A stretch of DNA of 64,000 nt, from contig CAYSFD010000048.1 of NCBI GenBank assembly GCA_964430565.1, positions 186,001 through 250,000 on the forward strand. The letters run 5' to 3'. Under the pieces are notes generated by a model that had not been told where the DNA came from, ran no database searches, and worked only from the letters and a program-made list of their open reading frames with translations. The DNA comes from VBDM01 sp964430565. GTDB taxonomy: Bacteria > Pseudomonadota > Gammaproteobacteria > Burkholderiales > SG8-39. Shown here piece after piece: positions 9,447-17,443 of this stretch; the stretch's first letter is position 1, and the number at the start of each line of letters is the position of its first letter. A program made the translations under genes and the position numbers.

Positions 9447-10048
9447 GGACAGGCGCGCGGATCGGGCGCGACGATGCCTGGAGTGGGATCGCACATGCGG
9501 ATGCTGCCGCCTGCGGTCACCACCACGCGCAGGCAGCGCATCGACCCGCCGTCGGCTATACACGCACTGCGGGAGTTGATTACATCGGCCCGTGCCAACG
9601 TGGGGGAGGCGTTGAAGTTCGCGACGACGCTCCCCAGGGGCGAAAAAGTGACCGCGACCGCCGGTGTTAGATCCGCCGCAACAGGAGTGACGCTGGCGTT
9701 GCTCGTGCCCTCGTCGGGGCTGCGGCTCTGGATCACCAGTGTGGCGTCCGTAGTGAGGGTGGTCGAGTCGCAGGGCTCCACGCTGGCCTCGCATATCGTC
9801 CACCCCGTCGTCCACCCCGATGTTGCGGGTTCGATCACCAACTGCACGGCCAGATTGCGCCGGATCGCTTCGCCGCGGGCGACCTGCATTCCGTTCAAGA
9901 TCGCCTCGGCCGCGGCGCGGACCTGCTGGTTCTGCAGGAATTCTGCGAGGCTGGGGGCGCCGAGCGCGATGAGAACACCGAGCACGGCCAGCGCGACCAG
10001 GATCTCGATGAGGTTGAATCCGCGCTGGGGGGCGTGCGCTTTCAGCAC
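9443..10048 (-). CDS. fimT: Pseudopilin FimT/FimU-type
   Basis: Minor pilin/pseudopilin of 201 residues with a GspH/FimT-type fold. The N-terminal signal PQRG is followed by FNLIEILVALAVLGVLIA, with Glu at +5 and a hydrophobic helix. No nearby ATG fits, so I chose the GTG at 10048, which overlaps the last codons of pilE and leaves a 10-residue leader, a normal prepilin leader length. FimT homologues are linked to pilus assembly and, in some species, DNA uptake. Downstream it overlaps pilV by 4 bp. Confidence 0.82.
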   Translation of the reverse strand: MLKAHAPQRGFNLIEILVALAVLGVLIALGAPSLAEFLQNQQVRAAAEAILNGMQVARGEAIRRNLAVQLVIEPATSGWTTGWTICEASVEPCDSTTLTTDATLVIQSRSPDEGTSNASVTPVAADLTPAVAVTFSPLGSVVANFNASPTLARADVINSRSACIADGGSMRCLRVVVTAGGSIRMCDPTPGIVAPDPRACP

Positions 10049-10476
10049 TGGCCGCCCTTCTTCGTGATCCAGCAGTTGGTGGCGGGCATGGTCCAACCGG
10101 AGGGCACGGCGACCGTGCGCCGCACATTGGCCTGGTCGATGGTCATGATCAGACCGGTCAGATCGCCGCCGAGGCCGTCCACCTGAACCAGGTAGGTCGT
10201 CGCCGTGGGAGCGGGTGCACAAGAGATGGTGAAGTACTTCAAGCCGGTGGGAAGCGCCGCAGTGGTGCCGGCGACACAGGCGCCGACATAGGACCGGTTG
10301 TCCTGAAAGTACAACTCCATCTTGGTCCGCATGGCGAGCAGGTTGGAGCTCGCTTCCTGGAGCTTGCCGCGGACGATGAATTGCGTATAGGAAGGAAGCG
10401 CGACCGCCGCGAGGATCGCGATGATCGCGACCGTGACCATGAGCTCGATCAAAGTAAAAGCCGACTGGCGCTGCAT
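10042..10476 (-). CDS. pilE: Type IV major pilin-like protein
   Basis: Class IVa pilin of 144 residues. It has a six-residue leader, then FTLIELMVTVAIIAILAAVA: N-methylphenylalanine at +1, Glu at +5 and the hydrophobic assembly helix. The C-terminal half has four cysteines that could form pilin disulfide loops, and the last residue is Cys. The residue before the cleavage site is Ala rather than the usual Gly. It is the first gene of the minor-pilin operon with a good RBS (AAGGGG). It may be the major pilin or a PilE-type minor pilin. Confidence 0.88.
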   Translation of the reverse strand: MQRQSAFTLIELMVTVAIIAILAAVALPSYTQFIVRGKLQEASSNLLAMRTKMELYFQDNRSYVGACVAGTTAALPTGLKYFTISCAPAPTATTYLVQVDGLGGDLTGLIMTIDQANVRRTVAVPSGWTMPATNCWITKKGGQC

Positions 10477-10564
10477 AGAAACCCCTTTTGTTTGCGATGT
10501 GGATGATACGGAACTTCGGAAGTCTGACGCAAAACCTGCCGACGAGTGGCCGAAATCTCGCCAC

Positions 10565-10581
10565 AGGCGGCGTCCGTGCCA
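10565..10581 (-). promoter_or_regulatory. Candidate sigma-54 promoter of the pilE operon
   Basis: On the minus strand a perfect -24 box TGGCACG is followed after four bases by CCGCC, with the invariant GC of the -12 box at the correct distance. It lies about 90 bp upstream of the pilE start. Pilin genes are commonly transcribed by RpoN with the activator PilR. The -12 half is only partly consensus, so this is a candidate. Confidence 0.4.
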
Positions 10582-10661
10582 GAATTCGAGCGGAATTAAT
10601 TCACGTTCCCAGCCGCCGGTTTTTTCAGAATTGACGGCGCCGACGTTGAGCGCAACCGAAT

Positions 10662-10696
10662 TAGACAGGGTCCAAGTCCTGGTCTAGAATGATTTC
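10662..10696 (+). promoter_or_regulatory. Sigma-70 promoter of the Irr-like regulator, predicted leaderless
   Basis: A -35 box TAGACA (10662-10667) and a -10 box TAGAAT (10685-10690) are separated by exactly 17 bp. Only six bases follow the -10 before the ATG at 10697, so the expected start of transcription is at or beside the A of the start codon. No Shine-Dalgarno could be present in such an mRNA. An imperfect dyad (TAGACAGG and CCTGGTCTA) spans the promoter and may be an operator. Confidence 0.6.
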
Positions 10697-11116
10697 ATGA
10701 AAGGTCAGGCCCGGAATCGCGAAAGCATCGCGCAGCTGCTGCGCCGGCACGGCCTCAAGCCCACCCACCAGCGCATGGAGATCGCGCACGTGCTGTTTAC
10801 GCGGCGCGAGCACCTTTCCGCGGACCAGATCCTGTCGCTGGTGAACTCCCGTTACGCCGAGACATCAAAGGCGACCGTCTACAACACGCTGAAACTCTTT
10901 CTGGAAAAGAAGATGATCCGCGAACTCGTCGTCGATCCGACCAAGATCGTGTACGATCCGAACACCGCGCCGCACCACCACCTCTACGACGTGACGAGCG
11001 GACGGCTCACCGACGTTCCGGCGGACAACATCCGCGTGGTGGGCCTGCCCCCGTTGCCGGCCGGAACCGTCACCGACGGCGTGGACATCATCATCCGCAC
11101 GCGCCCGCAATCCTGA
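10697..11116 (+). CDS. Fur-family transcriptional regulator, Irr-like
   Basis: DNA-binding regulator of 139 residues. The winged-helix domain begins at LRRHGLKPTHQRMEI and contains the TVYNTL recognition-helix signature. A run of three histidines follows (APHHHLYDV), then TDVP, as in iron response regulator Irr. The paired CxxC structural zinc motifs of Fur and PerR are absent, which also favours Irr. Irr proteins sense heme/iron and control iron uptake and heme synthesis; that role is inferred. The ATG at 10697 is required to include the first helix. It is divergent from pilE and followed by tRNA-Thr. Confidence 0.82.
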   Translation: MKGQARNRESIAQLLRRHGLKPTHQRMEIAHVLFTRREHLSADQILSLVNSRYAETSKATVYNTLKLFLEKKMIRELVVDPTKIVYDPNTAPHHHLYDVTSGRLTDVPADNIRVVGLPPLPAGTVTDGVDIIIRTRPQS

Positions 11117-11209
11117 GGGCCTCGCTGCGAGGCAGCGGCATAGGCTCTCGCCCGCGCAAGTCCCACTACCCGCGTCCCGCGGTTGAGCCGCCGCCGCGGG
11201 CGTCGCTGA

Positions 11210-11215
11210 TATAAT
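11210..11215 (+). promoter_or_regulatory. -10 box upstream of tRNA-Thr
   Basis: A perfect TATAAT lies 26 bp before the first base of the tRNA. A TTGAGC element upstream is 21 bp away, too far to be a good -35, so only the -10 is supported. Confidence 0.45.
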
Positions 11216-11241
11216 TCCGGCTCACCGCGCGCGCGACGCAG

Positions 11242-11317
<76 letters not shown>

Positions 11318-11334
11318 ACAAATCAGTACCCTAT

Positions 11335-11354
11335 GGGTTAGTTAACGCTAACCC
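11335..11354. other. Stem-loop just inside the left island end
   Basis: Perfect 7-bp arms GGGTTAG and CTAACCC enclose TTAACG, starting 19 bp after the attL repeat. A related GGGTAACTAAC string occurs near the right end (about 33127). It could be an integrase or excisionase arm site; no direct support. Confidence 0.4.
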
Positions 11355-11371
11355 TCCTGCCGAACGCAAGG

Positions 11372-12250
11372 ATGGACCACAACCACTACGCCTACTCGCC
11401 AATCCCCCTGCGCGCGCCGCTCGCCTGGCCCGAGGGCGGCCGGATTGCCTTCTGGGTAATGCTGCACGTCGAGCACTGGGAACTGCAGCCGCCCGCAGGG
11501 GCGTACCGCGATCCGCGCTTCATGGGCGAGTACGGCAGCTTCAACCCGGACTACGGCACCTGGGGGCAGCGCGAGTACGGCAACCGCGTCGGCGTGTTCC
11601 GCGTGCTCGAAGCCCTGGACCATCATGGCATTCGGGCGTCGGTGGCGCTGAACGGTTCGGCGGCCGAACGCTATCCGCAGATCGTCCGGGAATGCCGGGC
11701 GCGCGGCTACGAGTTCGTGGGCCATGGCAGCCATGCCACGCGCATGCTCACGAGCCGCATGTCCGAGGACGAGGAGCGCGCGTTCATTGGCGGCGCGCTT
11801 GACGCGCTGGAGCACGCGACCGGCGCGCGGCCTCGCGGCTGGCTCGGCCAGGACTACGGCGAGTCGCAGCGCACGCCACGGCTGCTGGCCGAAGCCGGCC
11901 TGGATTATGTCGCGGACTGGTCGAACGACGACCAACCCTACCCGATGGGCGTCGGCAAGCCGCTGATTTCACTTCCGGCGCAGCCGGAATGGGACGACGT
12001 CCAGTTACTGTGGCTGCGGCGGCTTCCGATGAGCCAGTATTCCGTTATCGTCGAGGAAGCCTTCGAAACGCTTGATGCCGAGGGCGGCCGCGTCTTCTGC
12101 CTGGCCCTGCATCCCTGGATGATCGGCCAAGCGCATCGGGTGAAATACCTGCATGCCGCGCTGGAGCGGATCTGCGGCCGGACGCAGGCCTGGCAGGCAA
12201 CGGCCGGCGAGATCGTCGACTGGTACCGCAATGGCCGATTACCTCGATAA
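11372..12250 (+). CDS. PuuE/NodB-fold polysaccharide-deacetylase family protein 1
   Basis: Protein of 292 residues from the carbohydrate-esterase-4 superfamily, closest in style to PuuE-type metal-independent allantoinases. The canonical metal motif (DD after the first strand) is absent; the strand reads FWVMLHVEHWEL. The second motif keeps one histidine (GHGSHATRM, H118). A GWLGQDYGESQRTPRLL segment and NDDQPYPM follow, as in the PuuE group. It probably hydrolyses a C-N bond in a cyclic or acyl amide, not a polysaccharide. First gene of the island, overlapping the PrpD gene downstream by 20 bp. Confidence 0.8.
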   Translation: MDHNHYAYSPIPLRAPLAWPEGGRIAFWVMLHVEHWELQPPAGAYRDPRFMGEYGSFNPDYGTWGQREYGNRVGVFRVLEALDHHGIRASVALNGSAAERYPQIVRECRARGYEFVGHGSHATRMLTSRMSEDEERAFIGGALDALEHATGARPRGWLGQDYGESQRTPRLLAEAGLDYVADWSNDDQPYPMGVGKPLISLPAQPEWDDVQLLWLRRLPMSQYSVIVEEAFETLDAEGGRVFCLALHPWMIGQAHRVKYLHAALERICGRTQAWQATAGEIVDWYRNGRLPR

Positions 12251-13553
12251 GTTGTGCAGCTTCGCTGCCGGCCTGCGCTACGAGCAACTCGGCGGGCAGA
12301 TCGTCGAGCAGGCGAAGGTCGTCATCGCCGATACGCTCGCCGCGATCGCGGCGGGCGCCAAAGAGCCGGAAGTCATCGCGGTTGCCAAAAGAATCTCCAG
12401 CCAGGGAAACAGTACGGTCATCGGTGCGGACATGCGCTCGTCCGCCTCCACCGCGGCCTTCCTGAACGGCGTTGCCGGCACCTGGCTCGAAATGGACGAG
12501 GGCAACCGCTTCAGCCGTGGACACCCTTCGGTCCACGTGTTTCCCGCCGCCCTGGCCTTCGCCGAAGCGCGGCGCCTCCCGGGCCGCGACCTGCTGCTCG
12601 CGGTGGTACTCGGCTACGAGATCGGCGCTCGGATCGGCATCGCTGCAAACCTGCGCCCCGCCATGCACCCGCACGGCACCTGGGGAACGGTCGGCGCCGC
12701 GGTGGCGGTGGCGAAGCTCGCCGGCGCGGACGCCGCGAAGATGCGCGAGGTCGTCAACGTCGCCTCGTCCCTCACGCTCGCCACCAGCAAGAACACCATG
12801 CTCCAGGGCGGCACGGTGCGGAATGCCTACGCGGGCGTCAGCAACCAAATGGGATTGCTCGCGCTCGACCTCGTCGAATGCGGCTTCTCCGGCGAGCGCG
12901 ACGGGCTGGCGAGCGTGTTCGGTGCGGTGGTTTCGGAGTCGTTCGACCGAGAGAAGATGGTCGATGGCCTGGGCGCGCGCTGGCAGATCAACATGAACTA
13001 CTTCAAGCGGCACGCGTGCTGCCGCTATAACCACGGCACTCTCGATGCGCTGGACCGGCTTCTGGCAGCAGTCCCCTTCAGGGCAGACGACGTCGAGCGC
13101 GTGGACGTGGTGAGCTACCGGCACGCTGCGGAGCTCGACGACCAGGCGCCGCGCAATGTGCTGGCGGCGAAGTTCTCGGTGCCCTTTGCGGTCGCCACAC
13201 GCATCGTCACCGGCTCGAGCGGCCTGGCGAGCTTCACCTGGGAATGCGTCAGGAACGAGACCATTCGCGCGCTGGCGCAGCGCGTGTTCATCAGGGAAGA
13301 TCCGGCGCTCACCGCGATGCTGCCGCAGTTGCGGCCCGCGCGCGTGAAAATCCGGCTTCGCGACGGCCGGGAGCTCGAAGGCGCGGCCGATGCCAACCGC
13401 GGCGACGACCAGGACCCCTACAGCCGCAAGGAGCTCACCGAGAAGTTCTTCGAACTCGCCGGACGCGCCTGGCCCCTGCCTTCAGTCCGGAATCTTCACG
13501 ACAAGCTTCACAAGCTCGACGAGCTGAGGGATCTCAGTTCACTTTTTGCGTAG
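12231..13553 (+). CDS. MmgE/PrpD family protein 1
   Basis: Protein of 440 residues, normal for the MmgE/PrpD fold, which includes 2-methylcitrate dehydratase, cis-aconitate decarboxylase and iminodisuccinate epimerase. The N-terminus (ADTLAAIAAG) and the central PHGTWGTVGAA and NGVAGTWLEMDEGN segments are the family landmarks. I chose the ATG at 12231, inside the end of the deacetylase gene; upstream extension lies in that gene. Within this family the chemistry ranges from dehydration to decarboxylation, so the substrate cannot be assigned. It converges with the racemase-like gene, overlapping it by 15 bp. Confidence 0.85.
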   Translation: MADYLDKLCSFAAGLRYEQLGGQIVEQAKVVIADTLAAIAAGAKEPEVIAVAKRISSQGNSTVIGADMRSSASTAAFLNGVAGTWLEMDEGNRFSRGHPSVHVFPAALAFAEARRLPGRDLLLAVVLGYEIGARIGIAANLRPAMHPHGTWGTVGAAVAVAKLAGADAAKMREVVNVASSLTLATSKNTMLQGGTVRNAYAGVSNQMGLLALDLVECGFSGERDGLASVFGAVVSESFDREKMVDGLGARWQINMNYFKRHACCRYNHGTLDALDRLLAAVPFRADDVERVDVVSYRHAAELDDQAPRNVLAAKFSVPFAVATRIVTGSSGLASFTWECVRNETIRALAQRVFIREDPALTAMLPQLRPARVKIRLRDGRELEGAADANRGDDQDPYSRKELTEKFFELAGRAWPLPSVRNLHDKLHKLDELRDLSSLFA

Positions 13554-14312
13554 CTCACTTGCGGCCGCCGCCGCCAGCATCGCCTCGAAAAGCTCCGGCT
13601 TGGGCACCAGCGGCTTGGGGTAAGCCTTGCGGCTGTGCGTGAGGCCGAGCCCGAGAGCCAGTTCGGCGAGCTTGTAGGTGAGTGGCCCGGGATTGATCAC
13701 CGGCACCGGCAGGCGCTCGGCGAGATAGGCGTGCGCCTGATGCATGGTGGTCGAGCCGAGCAGCAGCACGTCGGCGCCGTCCTCCTCGATCGCCTTGCGG
13801 CCCGCCTCGGCCAGCAGGGGGAAAATGTCCGCTTCCTTGCCCGAGAGCAGCTCGCGGTTGTCGGGCCTGACGTCGAGCGCGCGGATCGAGGCGCATTTTT
13901 GCTGGATGCCGAGGTCGTTCAGCGACTTGGTGTAGAGCGGCTTCCACTGGCTCCACAGGGTCAGTATCGAAAAGCTCTCGCCCAGCATCAGCGCCGTCAG
14001 GATCGAGGCGCGTCCCGGCGCGATGACCGGGATGTCGAGCAGCGAGCGCAACCCGGCCATGCCCGAATCGCTCATGGTGTCGATGCACACCGCATGGTAG
14101 CCCTGCTCCTGCGCGCGCAGGCCGGCCTCCATGATCCCCGCGTCGGCGAGGACATAGTCGTGATGGCTGACGTAGTTGCTCGGCGCCGCCTTCACGGGTC
14201 GAAAATCGAACTCGATGTCCGGGCCCAGGCGCACCGCCCGCAGTTGTGCGCGGCGCAGCGCGAGCTGCTCGTCGTTGACCGGGAACGGCACGATCACGAG
14301 CACTTTATGCAT
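13539..14312 (-). CDS. Asp/Glu/hydantoin racemase-fold protein lacking both catalytic cysteines
   Basis: Protein of 257 residues with the Asp/Glu/hydantoin racemase fold. The first catalytic position, Cys in hydantoin racemases (CFGDPG), is Thr79 here (TMSDSG). The second, Cys in LGCAG, is Ser187 (LGSTTM). A two-base proton-transfer racemase needs both thiols, so this protein is probably a divergent isomerase, a decarboxylase-like enzyme or a non-catalytic homologue. It is the last gene of the long minus-strand operon and overlaps the isochorismatase-type gene by 8 bp. Confidence 0.78.
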   Translation of the reverse strand: MHKVLVIVPFPVNDEQLALRRAQLRAVRLGPDIEFDFRPVKAAPSNYVSHHDYVLADAGIMEAGLRAQEQGYHAVCIDTMSDSGMAGLRSLLDIPVIAPGRASILTALMLGESFSILTLWSQWKPLYTKSLNDLGIQQKCASIRALDVRPDNRELLSGKEADIFPLLAEAGRKAIEEDGADVLLLGSTTMHQAHAYLAERLPVPVINPGPLTYKLAELALGLGLTHSRKAYPKPLVPKPELFEAMLAAAAASELRKK

Positions 14313-14988
14313 GGTCGCCCAGCTCGGTCAGGACCTGATCGGTCGAGCGCACGCGGCCGAACAGGCGCTGGAAATTGATCATAGCGGCTTCGTGCAGCGC
14401 GGGCTGCGTGGCGCCGCAGGCGTCCTCGATCAGCGTCACGGCGTAGCCGCGGTCCGCCGCCTCGCGCGCGGTGGTATCGACGCACATGTTGGTCGAGACG
14501 CCAAGGAGGTAGAGCTGGTCGCAGTTCCAGGCACGCAGCATACTGTCGATGCCGCTGGTCGCGAACGCCCCGTTGGAGGTCTTGTTGACCACCGCTTCGC
14601 CGCGCACGGGCTTCAGTTCGTCGATGATCTCGTGTTCGCGGCTGCCTTGATAGTTCTCCAACTCGAGGAACAGCTTGCGCATGTGCGCCGGCGCGTCGCT
14701 GCAGTCGGGCAGCGTCGCGCCGATGGTGACGAATAGGACACGCCGCCGCGCGGCGCGCCAGGCGTCGAGTAGCCGGCGCGCGTTCGGCACCACGAAGCGC
14801 TCGATGCGCTCGAAGCGGTAATCCGCGGTGGCTGAGCCCTGCGCCTTCAACCGCCGGCCGAGCGCGCCCTGGCGCGAGCCGGTCGCGTGCTGCATGTCGA
14901 TGAGCACCAGCGCCGAGCGCGCGGGGTCCGGCTTGCGCTCGACGGTGAAGGCACGGATGTAGTCCTCTTTCTCGAGGTCGATATTCAT
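14305..14988 (-). CDS. Isochorismatase-type cysteine hydrolase 1
   Basis: Protein of 227 residues of the isochorismatase/nicotinamidase superfamily. The catalytic triad is visible: D31 (LVLIDMQ), K136 (VVNKTSNGAF) and C169 (VSTNMCVDTT), with the cis-peptide-type GVST before the cysteine. Such enzymes usually hydrolyse amides or carbamoyl groups. Its ATG overlaps the stop of the DUF1446 gene (ATGA), so it is likely translated with it. The context of deacetylase-fold and racemase-fold genes suggests a ureide- or amide-degrading route. Confidence 0.87.
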   Translation of the reverse strand: MNIDLEKEDYIRAFTVERKPDPARSALVLIDMQHATGSRQGALGRRLKAQGSATADYRFERIERFVVPNARRLLDAWRAARRRVLFVTIGATLPDCSDAPAHMRKLFLELENYQGSREHEIIDELKPVRGEAVVNKTSNGAFATSGIDSMLRAWNCDQLYLLGVSTNMCVDTTAREAADRGYAVTLIEDACGATQPALHEAAMINFQRLFGRVRSTDQVLTELGDHA

Positions 14989-16265
14989 GCGATGTCCTCA
15001 ATGCTCACGGGAAACAGGGGCGCCAGCGCCTCGACGTCCATCACATGGTAAACCGTGAACCGATAGGCCGTACCGGCGGGAAGCTCCGGCGGCGTGAAAG
15101 GGAACGCGAGGTTGCCGCCAGTCGAAAGGCGCCCCGGGAAGCCGTGGTGCAGGAGGAATTGCTTGAATACTCCGAGCACGGCCAGGCCGCGCGCGGCCGT
15201 CGGCGCGATGCACTCGACCAGCAGGAAAGCTTCCGCTTCGCCGTAGACGCGCGGGTAAAGACTGAAATCACCACCGGGAACCAGTTGCCGCGTCATCGCC
15301 TCCACGTCGAGCAGGATCGATGAAAGGTTCGCGATGACACGCGGGTCGGCACTGGAACACAACAGTACGCTGCGCTCGCCGAAGGGTCCCGCGCCCTCGA
15401 TCTTGACCGTGGGACGCGCGCGCGGCTGCCAGAGCGCGCCGCGCACCCGCGTGCGGCGCGCGTCGATCGCCTCGTACTGCGCGCCGCGCAGGTCCAGCGT
15501 TCCTTCGGGCTCCTGCACCGTGTAAGGATCCTCCTGCTCGTACAGGGCGTGCGCGGCAACGGAGAGCGGGGTCGCGGCGCGCGCCGGATTCATGCTTTCC
15601 AGCTCGAAGGAGTCTTCCGTGAGAGTGGCGAGCATGGCGTCACGCCCGCCCGGCTCGCAGCAGAGCGACGTACACTCGATGATCTTCGCCATGTGCATCG
15701 CCGGACCCGGCGCGTAGCCGCGCATCAGGGGTATTGCGGCGAAGATCGCAGTGTCGCAGGCACGCCCCGCGATGACCACGTCCGCGCCGGCATCGAGGGC
15801 GCGGATGAAGGCCTCCGTACCCATCTGCCCTACCAGGTGAGTTGTATGGTCTAGATCGAGAGAGCGCATGAAGCCCAGCGGGCGCGCATTTCGTACCAGC
15901 GCTTTCGGGATATCGGCCGCGATGGAGGCGAGGCGGAACCGCAGTCCCGTCTCGCGCGCGATGTCGCGCACCAGCTCGAGCGTGGCCTCGAGGTGCGGGC
16001 GCGCGCCCGCGGTACCGGCCGAGCCGATCAGCAGCGGCACGCCAAGCCTGCGCGCCGCGCTCAGCACCAGCCCAAGGTCGCGCCGCGTCATCTCGGGCGA
16101 GGTCGCCATGCGGCCGCTGCCCAGGTAGGCCGGACCGGGGTCGATCGAGCCCATGTCGGCGCCGATGAAATGCGGCGCACGGGCAATACCGCTCGAAAAA
16201 GCGGCCTCGGGAATGCCGTAGCCAAGCTGACCCGAAGCCGCCAGCACGCGCAATTCGGGCTTCAC
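14985..16265 (-). CDS. DUF1446 (AtuA-like) acyclic terpene/acid utilisation family protein
   Basis: Protein of 426 residues of the DUF1446 family, which includes AtuA from the acyclic-terpene pathway; molecular function is unproven. Typical features are the N-terminal RVLAASGQLGYG, the central GADMGSIDPGPAYLGSG and the conserved AGRACDTAIFAAIP. I chose the GTG at 16265, which overlaps the DUF4387 stop as GTGA; the longer open frame upstream is antisense noise inside that gene. DUF1446 and DUF4387 are often adjacent or fused, so they probably form one functional unit. Confidence 0.85.
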   Translation of the reverse strand: MKPELRVLAASGQLGYGIPEAAFSSGIARAPHFIGADMGSIDPGPAYLGSGRMATSPEMTRRDLGLVLSAARRLGVPLLIGSAGTAGARPHLEATLELVRDIARETGLRFRLASIAADIPKALVRNARPLGFMRSLDLDHTTHLVGQMGTEAFIRALDAGADVVIAGRACDTAIFAAIPLMRGYAPGPAMHMAKIIECTSLCCEPGGRDAMLATLTEDSFELESMNPARAATPLSVAAHALYEQEDPYTVQEPEGTLDLRGAQYEAIDARRTRVRGALWQPRARPTVKIEGAGPFGERSVLLCSSADPRVIANLSSILLDVEAMTRQLVPGGDFSLYPRVYGEAEAFLLVECIAPTAARGLAVLGVFKQFLLHHGFPGRLSTGGNLAFPFTPPELPAGTAYRFTVYHVMDVEALAPLFPVSIEDIA

Positions 16266-16561
16266 ACCTCGATCCCGAGCAGCGGCGCGTGCTGCTGCGC
16301 GCCGTACACATCCCGGTCGCCCGGATCGCCGGCGATCACCTTGCGCGGCATGACGATCTTGATCGCCAGTGCGGGCCGGTACGGGATGACGCGCACTTTC
16401 TGCGCTTCGATTCCGTAAAGCGAAGAAATTATTGAAGAAGACAAGGCCGCCAGGGCCCGCTCGAATTGAGCCGCCCCAGCGAACAGCACGTCGATGGTGA
16501 GGAGCGTTGGCCCCGCGTTCTTGCTGCGCACGACGCGCGCCAGGTCGGCAAGGCGCGTCAT
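16262..16561 (-). CDS. DUF4387 family protein
   Basis: Small protein of 99 residues. Landmarks are VVRSKNAGPTLLTIDVLF near the start and the C-terminal DPGD-like GDRDVYGAQQHAPLL, both conserved in DUF4387. Function is unknown; the family is tied to DUF1446. The ATG at 16561 overlaps the stop of deacetylase-fold gene 2 and the stop overlaps the DUF1446 start, so the three are tightly coupled. Confidence 0.85.
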   Translation of the reverse strand: MTRLADLARVVRSKNAGPTLLTIDVLFAGAAQFERALAALSSSIISSLYGIEAQKVRVIPYRPALAIKIVMPRKVIAGDPGDRDVYGAQQHAPLLGIEV

Positions 16562-17433
16562 CGGACCTGGGCGAGATAGTGGTCGGCGATCTCGGCGCCG
16601 GTCGCCCACCAGATACCATCCTGGCCTTTCAGGTATTTGAGTAAATTATCCAGATACCTGACCCGGTGCGGGGCACCCATCATGTACGGGTGCAGCGCGA
16701 TGCACATCACCAGTCCGCCCCAGCGCTCGCTGTCGCTGTAGAGCTGATCGAACATGTCGCGGCCGATGCGCTCGAAGTCCGCCGCCTCCTGCGGCCGGCG
16801 ATGCACCACCGAGTCGTTAAGCTCGAAGCCGTACGGAACGCTGATCAGCCGCCCGCTCCTCACCTTGATCTCGGTGGGTTGGTCGTCGTGGAAGAAATCG
16901 CAGAGGTAGGTGATGCCGGCCTCGGCGACAAGGTCGGGCGTGTTGAGCGTGTACGAGGCGGCCGGCGAGAACCAGCCGCGCAGCGCCTGCCCGGTGCGCC
17001 GGTGGTGGATCTCTACGCACTCGGCGATCGCGGCGCGCTCCTCCTCCTCGCTGTAATTCCAGTGGTAGCGCGTGTTGTACAGGCCGTGGCTCATGTATTC
17101 CCAGCGCCGCGCCTCCATCGCCTCGAAGATCTCGGGGTACATTTCGAGCACCGCGAGCGAGAGCGACGCGGTGCAACGCACTTCGTGCCGGTCGAGCACC
17201 TCCATCAGGCGCCACAGGCCGACGCGGTTGCCGTAGTCGCGAATGCCGTAGTTCAGCACGTCGGGGTGCGGCTGCCGCGGCCAGGGGTCGCGCACGCGGG
17301 TTTTCGCCGGCAGGTATTCGTAGTGCTCGACGTTCGGCACCACCCAGACCGCGAGCCGCGCGCCGCCGGGCCAGGCGAGGCGAGACCGCCCGGTGATCGG
17401 CGAGTAGTCGACGCGTTCGACGTGAGGCGGCAT
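16558..17433 (-). CDS. PuuE/NodB-fold polysaccharide-deacetylase family protein 2
   Basis: Protein of 291 residues. The strand-1 region reads VWVVPNVEHYEY, without the DD metal pair. H116 is in SHGLYNTRY, with Tyr/Arg where HxxxH metal enzymes have the second histidine. GWFSPAASYTLNTPDL and HDDQP follow, as in PuuE-type allantoinases, and LHPYMMG near the end supplies a conserved histidine. I chose the ATG at 17433, just after the SDR stop. It shares the most motif detail with deacetylase-fold protein 3 (26444-27355). Part of the minus-strand operon between SDR1 and DUF4387. Confidence 0.82.
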   Translation of the reverse strand: MPPHVERVDYSPITGRSRLAWPGGARLAVWVVPNVEHYEYLPAKTRVRDPWPRQPHPDVLNYGIRDYGNRVGLWRLMEVLDRHEVRCTASLSLAVLEMYPEIFEAMEARRWEYMSHGLYNTRYHWNYSEEEERAAIAECVEIHHRRTGQALRGWFSPAASYTLNTPDLVAEAGITYLCDFFHDDQPTEIKVRSGRLISVPYGFELNDSVVHRRPQEAADFERIGRDMFDQLYSDSERWGGLVMCIALHPYMMGAPHRVRYLDNLLKYLKGQDGIWWATGAEIADHYLAQVR

Positions 17434-17443
17434 GCGAACCCGG

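Noticed and set aside
10530..10565. A second sigma-54 site (TGGCGAGATTTCGGCC)
   Set aside because: The spacing of GG and GC is right but both boxes are poor; the TGGCACG site next to it is better.
10684..10702. Irr-type iron control element at the regulator promoter
   Set aside because: One half (TCTAGAA) is close to TTTAGAA but the other half matches poorly; not enough to claim it.
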